64,000 nucleotides of DNA from Arenicola marina (lineage: Eukaryota > Annelida > Polychaeta > Arenicolidae): positions 5,720,823 to 5,784,822 of the forward strand of contig OZ025252.1 in the NCBI GenBank assembly GCA_964019135.1, in the 5' to 3' direction. Under the pieces are notes generated by a model. It was not told the DNA's origin. It ran no database searches and saw nothing but the letters and a program-made list of their open reading frames with translations. The position numbers were made by a program, and so were the translations under genes. Positions 22,801 to 37,800 of this stretch are shown one piece after another (position 1 is the first letter of the stretch; the number at the start of each line of letters is the position of its first letter).

Positions 22801-25800
22801 CGACCCAACGACAGGTGACACCGGCACCTGCCAGCGGCTTGGATAATACGATCGGTGAGTCTCTATTAAAGTATATGGGTAAGCCATCTCTCAGTCCTAA
22901 CTCTTAAGGTACAGAACCAGGACATCCCTCAGTCCTAAACCTGAAGGCACAGAACCAGGTCATCCCTCAGTCCTAACCCTTAAGGTACATAACTAGGACA
23001 TCCCTCAGTCCTAACCCTTAAGGTACCGAACCAGGACATCCCTCAGTCCTAACCCCAAAGGTACAGAACCAGGACATCCCTCAGTCCTAACCCCGAAGGT
23101 ACAGAACCAGGTCATCCCTCAGTCCTAACCCCAAAGGTACAGAACCAGGACATCCCTCAGTCCTAAACCTGAAGGCACAGAACCAGGTCATCCCTCAGTC
23201 CTAACCCTTAAGGTACATAACTAGGACATCCCTCAGTCCTAACCCCGAAGGTACCGAACCAGGACATCCCTCAGTCCTAACCCTTAAGGTACAGAACCAG
23301 GACATCCCTCACTCCTGACACTGAAGGCACAGAACCAGGACATCCCTCAGTTTTAACCCTGAAGGTACAGAACCAGGACATCCCACAGTCCTAACCCTTA
23401 AGGTACAGAACCAGGACATCCCTCAGTCCTAACCCTTAAGGTACCGAACAAGGACATCCCTCAGTCCTAACCCTGAAGGTACAGAACTAGGACATCCCTC
23501 AGTCGTAACTCTGAAGGTACAGAACCAGGACATCCCTCAGTCCTAACCCTTAAGGTACCGAACCAGGACATCCCTCAGCCCTAACCCTGAAGATACTGAA
23601 CCATGACAGCCCTCAGTCCTAACAGAGAAGGTACAAGACATCCCCTAGTCCTAACCCTGAAGGTACCGAACCAGGACATCCCTCAGTCTTAAGCCTGAAG
23701 GTACAGAACCAGGACATCCCTTAGTCCTAACCCTGAAGGTACAGAACCAGGACATCCCTCAGTTCTAACCCTGAAGGTACAGAACCAGGACATCCCTTAG
23801 TCCTAACCCTGAAGGTACAGAACCAGGACATCCCTCAGTCCTAACCCTGAAGGTACAGAACCATGGACATTCCTTAGTCTTAACGCCGAATGTACAGAAC
23901 CAGGACATCCCTCAGTCCTAACCCTGAAGGTACAGAACCAGGACATCCCTTAGTCCTAACCCTGAAGGTACAGAACCAGGACATCCCTCAGTCCTAACTC
24001 TGAAGTTACAGAACCATGACATCCATCAGTCCGAACCCCGAAGATACAGAACCATAACATCCCTCAGTCCTAACCCTGAAGGTACAGAACCAGGACATCC
24101 CTCAGTCCTAACCCCGAAGGTACAGAACCAGGACATCCCTCAGTCCTAACTCTGAAGTTACAGAACCATGACATCCATCAGTCCGAACCCCGAAGGTACA
24201 GAACCAGGAAATCCCTTACTCCTAACCCCGAAGGAACAAAACCAAGACATCCGTCAGTCCTAACCCCGAAGGTACAAAACCAGGACATCCCTCAGTCCTA
24301 AACCTGAAGGTACAGAACCAGGACACCCCTCAGTCCTAACCCTGAAGGTACAGAGCCAGGACATCCCTTAGTCCTAACTCTGAAGTTACAGAACCATGAC
24401 ATCCATCTGACCGAACCCCGAAGTTATAGACCCAGGGCATCCCTCAGTCCTAACCCCGAAGGTACAGAACCCGGACATCCCTCAGTCCTAACTCTGAAGT
24501 TGCAGAACCAGGACATCCATCAGTCCTAACCCCGAAGGTACAGAACTAGAGCATCAATTAGTCGTAACCCTGAAGGTACAGAACCAGGGCATCCCTCAGT
24601 CCTAACCCCGAAGGTACAGACCCAGGACATCCCTTAATCCTAACCCCGAAGGTACAGACCCAGGACATCCCTCAGTCCTAACCCCGAAGGTACAGACCCA
24701 GGACATGCCTCAGTCTTAAGCCTGAAGGTACAGACCCAGGACATCCCTCAGTCCTAACCCCGAAGGTACAGACCCAGGACATCCCTCAGTCTTAAGCCTG
24801 AAGGTACAGACCCCGGACATCCCTCAGTCCTAACCCTGAAGGTACAGACCCAGGACATCCCTCAGTCCTAACCCCGAAGCTACAGACCCAGGACATCCCT
24901 CAGTCCTAACCCGGAAGGTACAGAACCAGGACATCCCTTAGCCCTAACCCTGAAGGTACAGAACCAGGACATCCCTCAGTCTTAAGCCTGAAGGTACAGA
25001 ACCAGGACATCCCTTAGTCCTAACCCTGAAGGTACCGAACCAGGACATCCCTCAGTCTTAAGCCTCAAGGTACAGAACCAGGAAATCCCTTAGTCCTAAC
25101 CCAGAAGGTACAGAACCAGGACATCCCTCAGTCCTAACCCTGAAGGTACCGAACCATGACATCCATCAGTCCGAACCCCGAAGGTACAGAACCAGGACAT
25201 CCCTCAGTCCTAACCCCTCAGGTACAAAACCAGGACATCCATCAGTCCTAACCCTGAAGGTACAGAACCAGGACATCCCTCATCCCTAACCCATAAGGTA
25301 CAGAACCATGACAGCCCTCAGTCCTAACCCCGAAGGTACAGAACCAGGACATCCCTCAGCCCTAACCCATAAGGTACAGAACCATGACAGCCCTCAGTCC
25401 TAATAGGGAAGGTACAGGACATGCCTCAGTCCTAACCCTGAAGGTACAGACCCAGGACATCCCTCAGTCCTAACCCCGAAGGTACAGACCGAGGACATCC
25501 CTTAGTCCTAACCCCGAAGATACAGACCCAGGACATCCCTCAGTCCTAACCCCGAAGGTACAGACCCAGGACATGCCTCAGTCTTAAGCCTGAAGGTACA
25601 GACCCAGGACATCCCTCAGTCCTAACCCCGAAGGTACAGACCCAGGACATCCCTCAGTCTTAAGCCTGAAGGTACAGACCCCGGACATCCCTCAGTCCTA
25701 ACCCTGAAGGTACAGACCCAGGACATCCCTCAGTCCTAACCCCGAAGGTACAGACCCAGGACATCCCTCAGTCCTAACCCTGAAGGTACAGAACCAGGAC

Positions 25801-28800
25801 ATCCCTTAGCCCTAACCCTGAAGGTACAGAACCAGAACATCCCTCAGTCTTTAGCCTGAAGGTACAGAACCAGGACATCCCTTAGTCCTAACCCTGAAGG
25901 TATCGAACCAGGACATCCCTCAGTCCTAACCCTTAAGGTACCGAACCAGGACATCCCTCAGTCCTAACCCCGAAGGTACAGACCCAGGACATCCCTCAGT
26001 CCTAACCCTGAAGGTACAGAACCAGGACATCCCTTAGCCCTAACCCTGAAGGTACAGAACCAGAACATCCCTCAGTCTTTAGCCTGAAGGTACAGAACCA
26101 GGACATCCCTTAGTCCTAACCCTGAAGGTACCGAACCAGGACATCCCTTAGTCCTAACCCAGAAGGTACAGAACCAGGACATCCCTCAGTCCTAACCCCG
26201 AAAGTGCAGAACCAGGACATCCCTCAGTCCTAACCCAGAAGGTACAGAACCAGGACATCCCTCAGTCCTAACCCCGAAAGTGCAGAACCAGGACATCCCT
26301 CAGTCCTAACTCTTAAGGTACAGAACCAGGACATCCCTCAGTCCTAACCCCGAAGGAACAAAACCAAGACATCCGTCTGTCCTAACCCCGAAGGTACAAA
26401 ACCAGGACTTCCCTCAGTCCTAACCCTGAAGGTACAGAACCAGGACATCCCTCAGTCCTAACCCTGAAAGTACAGAACCAGGACATCCCTCAGTCCTAAC
26501 CCTGAAGGTACAGAACCAGGACATCCTTCAGTCCTAACTCTTAAGGTACAGAACCAGGACATCCCTCAGTCCTAACCCTGAAGGTACAGAACCAGGACAT
26601 CCCTCAGTCCTAACCCTGAAAGTACAGAACCAGGACATCCCTCAGTCCTAACCCTGAAGGTACAGAACCAGGACATCCTTCAGTCCTAACTCTTAAGGTA
26701 CAGAACCAGGACATCCCTCAGTCCTAACCCTGAAGGTACAGAACCAGGACACCCCTCAGTCCTAACCCTGAAGGTACAGAGCCAGGACATCCCTCAGTCC
26801 TAACCCCGAAGGTACAAAACCAGGACATCCCTCAGTCCTAACCCTGAAGGTACAGAACCAGGACATCCTTCAGTCCTAACCCTTGAGGTACAGAACCAGG
26901 ACATCCCTCAGTCCTAACTCTTAAGGTACAGAACCAGGACATCCTTCAGTCCTAACTCTTAAGTTACAGAACCAGGACACCCCTCAGTCCTAACCCTGAA
27001 GGTACAGAACCAGGACATCCTTCAGTCCTAACTCTTAAGGTACAGAACCAGGACATCCCTCAGTCCTAACTCTTAAGGTACAGAACCAGGACATCCTTCA
27101 GTCCTAACTCTTAAGTTACAGAACCAGGACACCCCTCAGTCCTAACCCTGAAGGTACAGAACCAGGACATCCTTCAGTCTTAACTCTTAAGGTACAGAAC
27201 CAGGACATCCCTCAGTCCTAACCCTGAAAGTACAGAACCAGGACATCCTTCAGTCCTAACTCTTAAGGTACAGAACCAGGACATCCCTTACTCCTAACCC
27301 CGAAGGAACAAAACCAAGACATCCGTCTGTCCTAACCCCGAAGGTACAAAACCAGGAAATCCCTCAGTCCTAACCCTGAAGGTACAGAACCAGGACATCC
27401 CTCAGTCCTAACCCTGAAAGTACAGAACCAGGACATCCCTCAGTCCTAACCCTGAAGGTACAGAACCAGGACATCCTTCAGTCCTAACTCTTAAGGTACA
27501 GAACCAGGACATCCCTCAGTCCTAACCCTGAAGGTACAAAACCAGGACATCCCTCAGTCCTAACCCCGAAGGTACAAAACCAGGACATCCCTCAGTCCTA
27601 ACCCTGAAGGTACAGAACCAGGACATCCCTCAGTCCTAACCCTGAAGGTACAGAACCAGGACATCCCTCAGTCCTAACCCTGAAAGTACAGAACCAGGAC
27701 ATCCCTCAGTCCTAACCCTGAAGGTACAAAAACCAGGACATCCTTCAGTCCTAACTCTTAAGGTACAGAACCAGGACATCCCTTACTCCTAACCCCGAAG
27801 GTACAAAACCAGGACATCCCTCAGTCCTAACCCTGAAGGTACAGAACCAGGACATCCCTCAGTCCTAACCCTGAAGGTACAGAACCAGGACATCCTTCAG
27901 TCCTAACTCTTAAGGTAAAGAACCAGGACATCCCTCAGTCCTAACCCCGAAGGTACAAAACCAGGACATCCCTCAGTCCTAACCCTGAAGGTACTGAACC
28001 AGGACACCCCTCAGTCCTAACCCTGAAGGTACAGAACCAGGACATCCTTCAGTCCTAACCCTGAAGGTACAGAACCAGGACATCCCTCAGTCCTAACTCC
28101 GAAGGTACCGAACAAGGACATCCCTCAGTCCTAACCCTGAAGTTACAGAACCAGGACACCCCTCAGTTATAACCCTGAAGGTACAGAGCCAGGACACCCC
28201 TCAGTCCTAACCCTGAAGTTACAGAACCAGGACACCCCTCAGTCCTAACCCTGAAGTTACAGAACCAGGACATCCTTTAGTCCTAACCCCGAAGGTACCG
28301 AACAAGGACATCCCTCAGTCCTAACCCTGAAGTTACAGAACCAGGACACCCCTCAGTCCTAACCCTGAAGGTACAGAGCCAGGACACCCCTCAGTCCTAA
28401 CCCTGAAGTTACAGAACCAGGACATCCCTCAATCCTAACCCCGAGGGTACAAAACCAGGACATCCCTCAGTCCTAACCCCGAAGGTACAAAACCAGGACA
28501 TCCCTCAGTCCTAACCCTGAAGGTACAGAACCAGGACAACCCTCAGTCCTAACCGCGAAGGTACAGAACCAGGACATCCCTCAGCCCTAACCCATATGGT
28601 ACAGAACCATGACAGCCCTCAGTCCTAATAGGGAAGGTACAGGACATGCCTCAGTCCTAACCCTGAAGGTACAGACCCAGGACATCCCTCAGTCCTAACC
28701 CTGAAAGTACAGACCCAGGACATCCCTCAGTCCTAACCCCGAAGATACAGAACCAGGATATCCCTCAGTCCTAACACCGAAGGTACAGAACCATGACATC

Positions 28801-31800
28801 CCTCAGTCCTAACTCTTAAGGTACAGAACCAGGACATCCCTTACTCCTAACCCCGAAGGTACAAAACCAGGACATCCCTCAGTCCTAACCCTGAAGGTAC
28901 AGAACCAGGACATCCCTCAGTCCTAACCCTGAAGGTACAGAACCAGGACATCCTTCAGTCCTAACTCTTAAGGTAAAGAACCAGGACATCCCTCAGTCCT
29001 AACCCCGAAGGTACAAAACCAGGACATCCCTCAGTCCTAACCCTGAAGGTACTGAACCAGGACACCCCTCAGTCCTAACCCTGAAGGTACAGAACCAGGA
29101 CATCCTTCAGTCCTAACCCTGAAGGTACAGAACCAGGACATCCCTCAGTCCTAACTCCGAAGGTACCGAACAAGGACATCCCTCAGTCCTAACCCTGAAG
29201 TTACAGAACCAGGACACCCCTCAGTTATAACCCTGAAGGTACAGAGCCAGGACACCCCTCAGTCCTAACCCTGAAGTTACAGAACCAGGACACCCCTCAG
29301 TCCTAACCCTGAAGTTACAGAACCAGGACATCCTTTAGTCCTAACCCCGAAGGTACCGAACAAGGACATCCCTCAGTCCTAACCCTGAAGTTACAGAACC
29401 AGGACACCCCTCAGTCCTAACCCTGAAGGTACAGAGCCAGGACACCCCTCAGTCCTAACCCTGAAGTTACAGAACCAGGACATCCCTCAATCCTAACCCC
29501 GAGGGTACAAAACCAGGACATCCCTCAGTCCTAACCCCGAAGGTACAAAACCAGGACATCCCTCAGTCCTAACCCTGAAGGTACAGAACCAGGACAACCC
29601 TCAGTCCTAACCGCGAAGGTACAGAACCAGGACATCCCTCAGCCCTAACCCATATGGTACAGAACCATGACAGCCCTCAGTCCTAATAGGGAAGGTACAG
29701 GACATGCCTCAGTCCTAACCCTGAAGGTACAGACCCAGGACATCCCTCAGTCCTAACCCTGAAAGTACAGACCCAGGACATCCCTCAGTCCTAACCCCGA
29801 AGATACAGAACCAGGATATCCCTCAGTCCTAACACCGAAGGTACAGAACCATGACATCCCTCAGTCCTAACCCCGAAGGTACAGAACCAGGGCATCCCTT
29901 CGTCGTAAACCTGAAGGTACAGAACCAGGGCATCCCTCAGTCCTTACCCCGAAGGTACAGAACCAGGACATCGCTCAGTCCTAAATCTGAAGTTACAGAA
30001 CCATGACATCCATCAGTCCGAACCCCGAAGGTACAGAACCAGGACATCCCTCAGTCCTAAGTCTGAATTTACAGAACCATGACATCTATCAGCCCGAACC
30101 CCGAAGGTACAGAACCAGGACACCCCTCAGTCCTAACCCTGAAGGTACAGAACCAGGACATCCCTCAGTTCTAACCCCGAAGGTACAGAACCAGGACATC
30201 CTTCAGTCCTAACCCCGAAGGTACAGAACCAGGACATCCCTCAGTCCTAACCCCGAAGGTACAGACCCAGGACATCTCTTAGTCCTAACCCTGAAGGTAC
30301 AGACCCAGGACATCCCTCAGTCCTAACCCCGAAGGTACAGAACCAGGACACCCCTCAGTCCTAACCCTGAAGGTACAGAACCAGGACATCTCTCAGTCCT
30401 AACTCTGAAGTTACAGAACCAGGACATCCATCAGTCCGAACCCCGAAGGTACAGAACCAGGACATCCCTCAGTCCTAACCCCGAAGGTACAGAACCAGGA
30501 CATCCCTCAGTCCTAACCCCGAAGGTACAGAACTAGGACATCCCTCGGTCCTAACCCTGAAGGTACAGAACCAGGACACCCCTCAGTCCTAACCCTGAAG
30601 GTACAGAACCAGGACATCCTTCAGTCCTAGCCCTGAAGGTACAGAACCAGGACATCCCTCAGTCCTAACTCTGAAGTTACAGAACCAGGACATCCCTCAG
30701 TCCTAACCCTTAAGGTACCGAACCAGGACATCCCTCAGTCCTAACCCTGAAGGTACAGAACCAGGACATCCCTCAGTCCTAACTCTGAAGTTACAGAACC
30801 AGGACATCCCTCAGTCCTAACCCTTAAGGTACCGAACCAGGACATCCCTCAGTCCTAACCCCGAAGGTACAGAACCAGGACATCCCTCAGTCCTAACCCT
30901 GAAGGTACAAAACCAGGACATCCCTCAGTCCTAACCCTGAAGGTACAGAACCAGGACATCCCTCAGTCCTAACTCTGAAGTTACAGAACCAGGACATCCC
31001 TCAGTCCTAACCCTTAAGGTACCGAACCAGGACATCCCTCAGCCCTAACCCCGAAGGTACAGAACCAGGACATCCATCAGTCCTAACCCTGAACGTACAG
31101 AACCAGGACATCCCTCAGTCCTAACCCTTAAGGTACAGAACCAGGACATCCCTCAGTCCTAACCCTGAAGGTACAGAACCAGGACATCCCTCAGTCCTAA
31201 CCCCGAAGGTACATAACCAGGACATCCCTCAGTCCTAACCCTGAAGGTACAAAACCAGGACATCCCTCAGTCCTAACCCTGAAAGTACAGAACCAGGACA
31301 TCCCTCAGTCCTAACCCTGAAGGTACAGAACCAGGACATCCTTCAGTCCTAACTCTTAAGGTACAGAACCAGGACATCCCTCAGTCCTAACCCTGAAGGT
31401 ACAGAACCAGGACATCCCTCAGTCCTAACCCTGAAAGTACAGAACCAGGACATCCCTCAGTCCTAACCCTGAAGGTACAGAACCAGGACATCCTTCAGTC
31501 CTAACTCTTAAGGTACAGAACCAGGACATCCCTCAGTCCTAACCCTGAAGGTACAGAACCAGGACACCCCTCAGTCCTAACCCTGAAGGTACAGAGCCAG
31601 GACATCCCTCAGTCCTAACCCCGAAGGTACAAAACCAGGACATCCCTCAGTCCTAACCCTGAAGGTACAGAACCAGGACACCCCTCAGTCCTAACCCTGA
31701 AGGTACAGAACCAGGACATCCCTCAGTCCTAACCCTGAAGGTACAGAACCAGGACATCCTTCAGTCCTAACCCTTGAGGTACAGAACCAGGACATCCCTC

Positions 31801-34800
31801 AGTCCTAACTCTTAAGGTACAGAACCAGGACATCCTTCAGTCCTAACTCTTAAGTTACAGAACCAGGACACCCCTCAGTCCTAACCCTGAAGGTACAGAA
31901 CCAGGACATCCTTCAGTCCTAACTCTTAAGGTACAGAACCAGGACATCCCTCAGTCCTAACTCTTAAGGTACAGAACCAGGACATCCTTCAGTCCTAATT
32001 CTTAAGTTACAGAACCAGGACACCCCTCAGTCCTAACCCTGAAGGTACAGAACCAGGACATCCTTCAGTCTTAACTCTTAAGGTACAGAACCAGGACATC
32101 CCTCAGTCCTAACCCTGAAAGTACAGAACCAGGACATCCTTCAGTCCTAACTCTTAAGGTACAGAACCAGGACATCCCTTACTCCTAACCCCGAAGGAAC
32201 AAAACCAAGACATCCGTCTGTCCTAACCCCGAAGGTACAAAACCAGGAAATCCCTCAGTCCTAACCCTGAAGGTACAGAACCAGGACATCCCTCAGTCCT
32301 AACCCTGAAAGTACAGAACCAGGACATCCCTCAGTCCTAACCCTGAAGGTACAGAACCAGGACATCCTTCAGTCCTAACTCTTAAGGTACAGAACCAGGA
32401 CATCCCTCAGTCCTAACCCTGAAGGTACAAAACCAGGACATCCCTCAGTCCTAACCCCGAAGGTACAAAACCAGGACATCCCTCAGTCCTAACCCTGAAG
32501 GTACAGAACCAGGACATCCCTCAGTCCTAACCCTGAAGGTACAGAACCAGGACATCCCTCAGTCCTAACCCTGAAAGTACAGAACCAGGACATCCCTCAG
32601 TCCTAACCCTGAAGGTACAAAAACCAGGACATCCTTCAGTCCTAACTCTTAAGGTACAGAACCAGGACATCCCTTACTCCTAACCCCGAAGGTACAAAAC
32701 CAGGACATCCCTCAGTCCTAACCCTGAAGGTACAGAACCAGGACATCCCTCAGTCCTAACCCTGAAGGTACAGAACCAGGACATCCTTCAGTCCTAACTC
32801 TTAAGGTAAAGAACCAGGACATCCCTCAGTCCTAACCCCGAAGGTACAAAACCAGGACATCCCTCAGTCCTAACCCTGAAGGTACTGAACCAGGACACCC
32901 CTCAGTCCTAACCCTGAAGGTACAGAACCAGGACATCCTTCAGTCCTAACCCTGAAGGTACAGAACCAGGACATCCCTCAGTCCTAACTCCGAAGGTACC
33001 GAACAAGGACATCCCTCAGTCCTAACCCTGAAGTTACAGAACCAGGACACCCCTCAGTTATAACCCTGAAGGTACAGAGCCAGGACACCCCTCAGTCCTA
33101 ACCCTGAAGTTACAGAACCAGGACACCCCTCAGTCCTAACCCTGAAGTTACAGAACCAGGACATCCTTTAGTCCTAACCCCGAAGGTACCGAACAAGGAC
33201 ATCCCTCAGTCCTAACCCTGAAGTTACAGAACCAGGACACCCCTCAGTCCTAACCCTGAAGGTACAGAGCCAGGACACCCCTCAGTCCTAACCCTGAAGT
33301 TACAGAACCAGGACATCCCTCAATCCTAACCCCGAGGGTACAAAACCAGGACATCCCTCAGTCCTAACCCCGAAGGTACAAAACCAGGACATCCCTCAGT
33401 CCTAACCCTGAAGGTACAGAACCAGGACAACCCTCAGTCCTAACCGCGAAGGTACAGAACCAGGACATCCCTCAGCCCTAACCCATATGGTACAGAACCA
33501 TGACAGCCCTCAGTCCTAATAGGGAAGGTACAGGACATGCCTCAGTCCTAACCCTGAAGGTACAGACCCAGGACATCCCTCAGTCCTAACCCTGAAAGTA
33601 CAGACCCAGGACATCCCTCAGTCCTAACCCCGAAGGTACAGAACCAGGATATCCCTCAGTCCTAACACCGAAGGTACAGAACCATGACATCCCTCAGTCC
33701 TAACCCCGAAGGTACAGAACCAGGGCATCCCTTCGTCGTAAACCTGAAGGTACAGAACCAGGGCATCCCTCAGTCCTTACCCCGAAGGTACAGAACCAGG
33801 ACATCGCTCAGTCCTAAATCTGAAGTTACAGAACCATGACATCCATCAGTCCGAACCCCGAAGGTACAGAACCAGGACATCCCTCAGTCCTAAGTCTGAA
33901 TTTACAGAACCATGACATCTATCAGCCCGAACCCCGAAGGTACAGAACCAGGACACCCCTCAGTCCTAACCCTGAAGGTACAGAACCAGGACATCCCTCA
34001 GTTCTAACCCCGAAGGTACAGAACCAGGACATCCTTCAGTCCTAACCCCGAAGGTACAGAACCAGGACATCCCTCAGTCCTAACCCCGAAGGTACAGACC
34101 CAGGACATCTCTTAGTCCTAACCCTGAAGGTACAGACCCAGGACATCCCTCAGTCCTAACCCCGAAGGTACAGAACCAGGACACCCCTCAGTCCTAACCC
34201 TGAAGGTACAGAACCAGGACATCTCTCAGTCCTAACTCTGAAGTTACAGAACCAGGACATCCATCAGTCCGAACCCCGAAGGTACAGAACCAGGACATCC
34301 CTCAGTCCTAACCCCGAAGGTACAGAACCAGGACATCCCTCAGTCCTAACCCCGAAGGTACAGAACTAGGACATCCCTCGGTCCTAACCCTGAAGGTACA
34401 GAACCAGGACACCCCTCAGTCCTAACCCTGAAGGTACAGAACCAGGACATCCTTCAGTCCTAGCCCTGAAGGTACAGAACCAGGACATCCCTCAGTCCTA
34501 ACTCTGAAGTTACAGAACCAGGACATCCCTCAGTCCTAACCCTTAAGGTACCGAACCAGGACATCCCTCAGTCCTAACCCTGAAGGTACAGAACCAGGAC
34601 ATCCCTCAGTCCTAACTCTGAAGTTACAGAACCAGGACATCCCTCAGTCCTAACCCTTAAGGTACCGAACCAGGACATCCCTCAGTCCTAACCCCGAAGG
34701 TACAGAACCAGGACATCCCTCAGTCCTAACCCTGAAGGTACAAAACCAGGACATCCCTCAGTCCTAACCCTGAAGGTACAGAACCAGGACATCCCTCAGT

Positions 34801-37800
34801 CCTAACTCTGAAGTTACAGAACCAGGACATCCCTCAGTCCTAACCCTTAAGGTACCGAACCAGGACATCCCTCAGCCCTAACCCCGAAGGTACAGAACCA
34901 GGACATCCATCAGTCCTAACCCTGAACGTACAGAACCAGGACATCCCTCAGTCCTAACCCTTAAGGTACAGAACCAGGACATCCCTCAGTCCTAACCCTG
35001 AAGGTACAGAACCAGGACATCCCTCAGTCCTACCCCCGAAGGTACATAACCAGGACATCCCTCAGTCCTAACCCTGAAGGTACAAAACCAGGACATCCCT
35101 CAGTCCTAACCCTTAAGGTACAGAACCAGGACATCCCTCAGACCTAACCCTTTAGGTACAGAACCAGAACATCCCTCGGTCCTAAGCCCGAAGGTACAGA
35201 ACCAGGACATCCCTCAGTCCTAACCATGAAGGTACATCACCAGGACATCCCTCAGTCCTAACCCCGAAGGTACAGAACCAGGATATCCCTCAGACCTAAC
35301 CCTTTTAAGTACAGAACCAGGACATCCCTCAGATCTAAACCTTTAGGTACAGAACCCGGACATCCCTCAGTCCTAACTCTGAAGTTACAGAACCATGACA
35401 TCCCTCAGTCCTAACCCCGAAGGTACAGAACCCGGACATCACTCAGTCCTAACTCTGAAGTTACAGAACCATGACATCCCTCAGTCCTAACCCCGAAGGT
35501 ACAGAACCCGGACATCCCTCAGTCCTAACTCTGAAGTTACAGAACCAGGACATCCATTAGTCCTAACCCCGAAGGTACAGAACCAGGACATCCCTCAGTC
35601 CTAACTCTGAAGTTACAGAGCCAGGACATCCCTCAGTCCTAACCCCGAAGGTACAGAACCAGAACATCCCTCAGTCCTAACCCCGAAGGTACTGAACCAG
35701 GACATCCCTCATTCCTAACCCTGAAGGTACAGCACCAGGACATGCCTCAGTCCTAACCCCGAAGGTACAGAACCCGGACATCCCTCAGTCCTAACACCGG
35801 AGGTACAGAACCAGGGCATCCCTCAGTCCTAACCCCGAAGGTACAGAACCCGGACATCCCTCAGTCTTAACTCTGAAGTTACAGAACCTGGACATCCATC
35901 AGTCCTAACCCCGAAGGTACAGAACCAGGGCATCCCTTAGTCGTAACCCTGAAGGTACAGAACCAGGACATCCCTCAGTCCTAACTCTGAAGTTACAGAG
36001 CCAGGACATCCCTCAGTCCTAACCCCGAAGGTACAGAACCATGGCATCCATCAGTCCGAACCCCGAAGGTACAGAACCAGGGCATCCCTCAGTCCTAACC
36101 CCGAAGGTACAGAACCCGGACATCCCTCAGTCCTAACCCCGAAGGTACAGAACCAGGACATCCCTCAGTCCTAACCCCGAAGGTACAGAACCCGGACATC
36201 CCTCAGTCCTAACCATGAAGGTACAGAACCAGGACAGCCCTCAGTCCTAACCATGAAGGTACAGAACCAGGACATCCCTCAGTCCTAACCCCGAAGGTGC
36301 AGAACCAGGATATCTCTCAGACCTAACCCCGAAGGTATAGAACCCGGACATCCCTCAGTCCTAACTCTGAAGTTGCAGAACCAGGACATCCATCAGTCCT
36401 AACCCCGAAGGTACAGAACCAGGGCATCCCTTAGTCGTAACCCTCAAGGTACAGAACCAGGACATCCCTCAGTCCTACCCCGAAGGTACAGAACCAGGAC
36501 ATCCCTCAGTCCTAACTCTGAAGTTACAGAACCATGACATCCATCAGTCCGAACCCCGAAGGTATAGAACCAGGGCATCCCTCAGTCCTAACCCTGAAGG
36601 TACAGAACCAGGACACCCCTTAGTCCTAACTCTGAAGTTACAACCATGACATCCATCAGTCCGAATCCCGAAGGTACAGAACCAGGACATTCCTCAGTCC
36701 TAACTCTGAAGTTACAGAACCATGACATCCATCAGTCCGAACCCCAAAGTTACAGAACCATGACATCCATCAGTCCGAACCCCGAAGGTATAGAACCAGG
36801 GCATCCCTCAGTCCTAACCCCGAAGGTACAGAACCAGGGCATCCCTTAGCCGTAACCCTCAAGGTACAGAACCAGGACATCCCTCAGTCCTACCCCTGAA
36901 GGTACAGAACCAGGAAATCCCTCAGTCTTAACGCTGAAGGTACAGAACCAGGACATCCCTCAGTCCTAACCCCGAAGGTACAGAACCAGGGCATCCCTAA
37001 GTCGTAACCCTGAAGGTACAGAACCAGGACATCCCTCAGTCCTAACCCCGAAAGTACAGAACCAGGACATCCCTTAGTCCTAACCCGGAAGGTACAGAAC
37101 CAGGACATCCCTTACTCCTAACCCGGAAGGTACAGAGCCAGGACATCCCTTAGTCCTAACCCCGCAGGAACAAAACCAGGACATCCGTCAGTCCTAACCC
37201 CGAAGGAACAAAACCAGGACATCCCTCAGTCCTAACCCTGAAGTTACAGAACCATGACATCCCTTAGTCCTAACCCTGAAGGTACAGAACCAGGATAACC
37301 CTCAGTCCTAACCCCGAAGGTACAGAACCAGGACATCCCTCAGTCCTAACCCCGAAGGTACAAAACCAGGACATCCATCAGTCCTAACCCCGAAGGTACA
37401 GAACCAGGACATCCCTCAGTCCTAACCCCGAAGTTACAGAGCCAGGACATCCCTCAGTCCTAACCCCGAAGGTACAGAACCATGGCATCCATCAGTCCGA
37501 ACCCCGAAGGTACAGAACCAGGGCATCCCTCAGTCCTAACCCCGAAGGTACAGAACCCGGACATCCCTCAGTCCTAACCCCGAAGGTACAGAACCAGGAC
37601 ATCCCTCAGTCCTAACCCCGAAGGTACAGAACCCGGACATCCCTCAGTCCTAACCATGAAGGTACAGAACCAGGACATCCCTCAGTCCTAACCATGAAGG
37701 TACAGAACCAGGACATCCCTCAGTCCTAACCCCGAAGGTGCAGAACCAGGATATCTCTCAGACCTAACCCCGAAGGTATATAACCCGGACATCCCTCAGT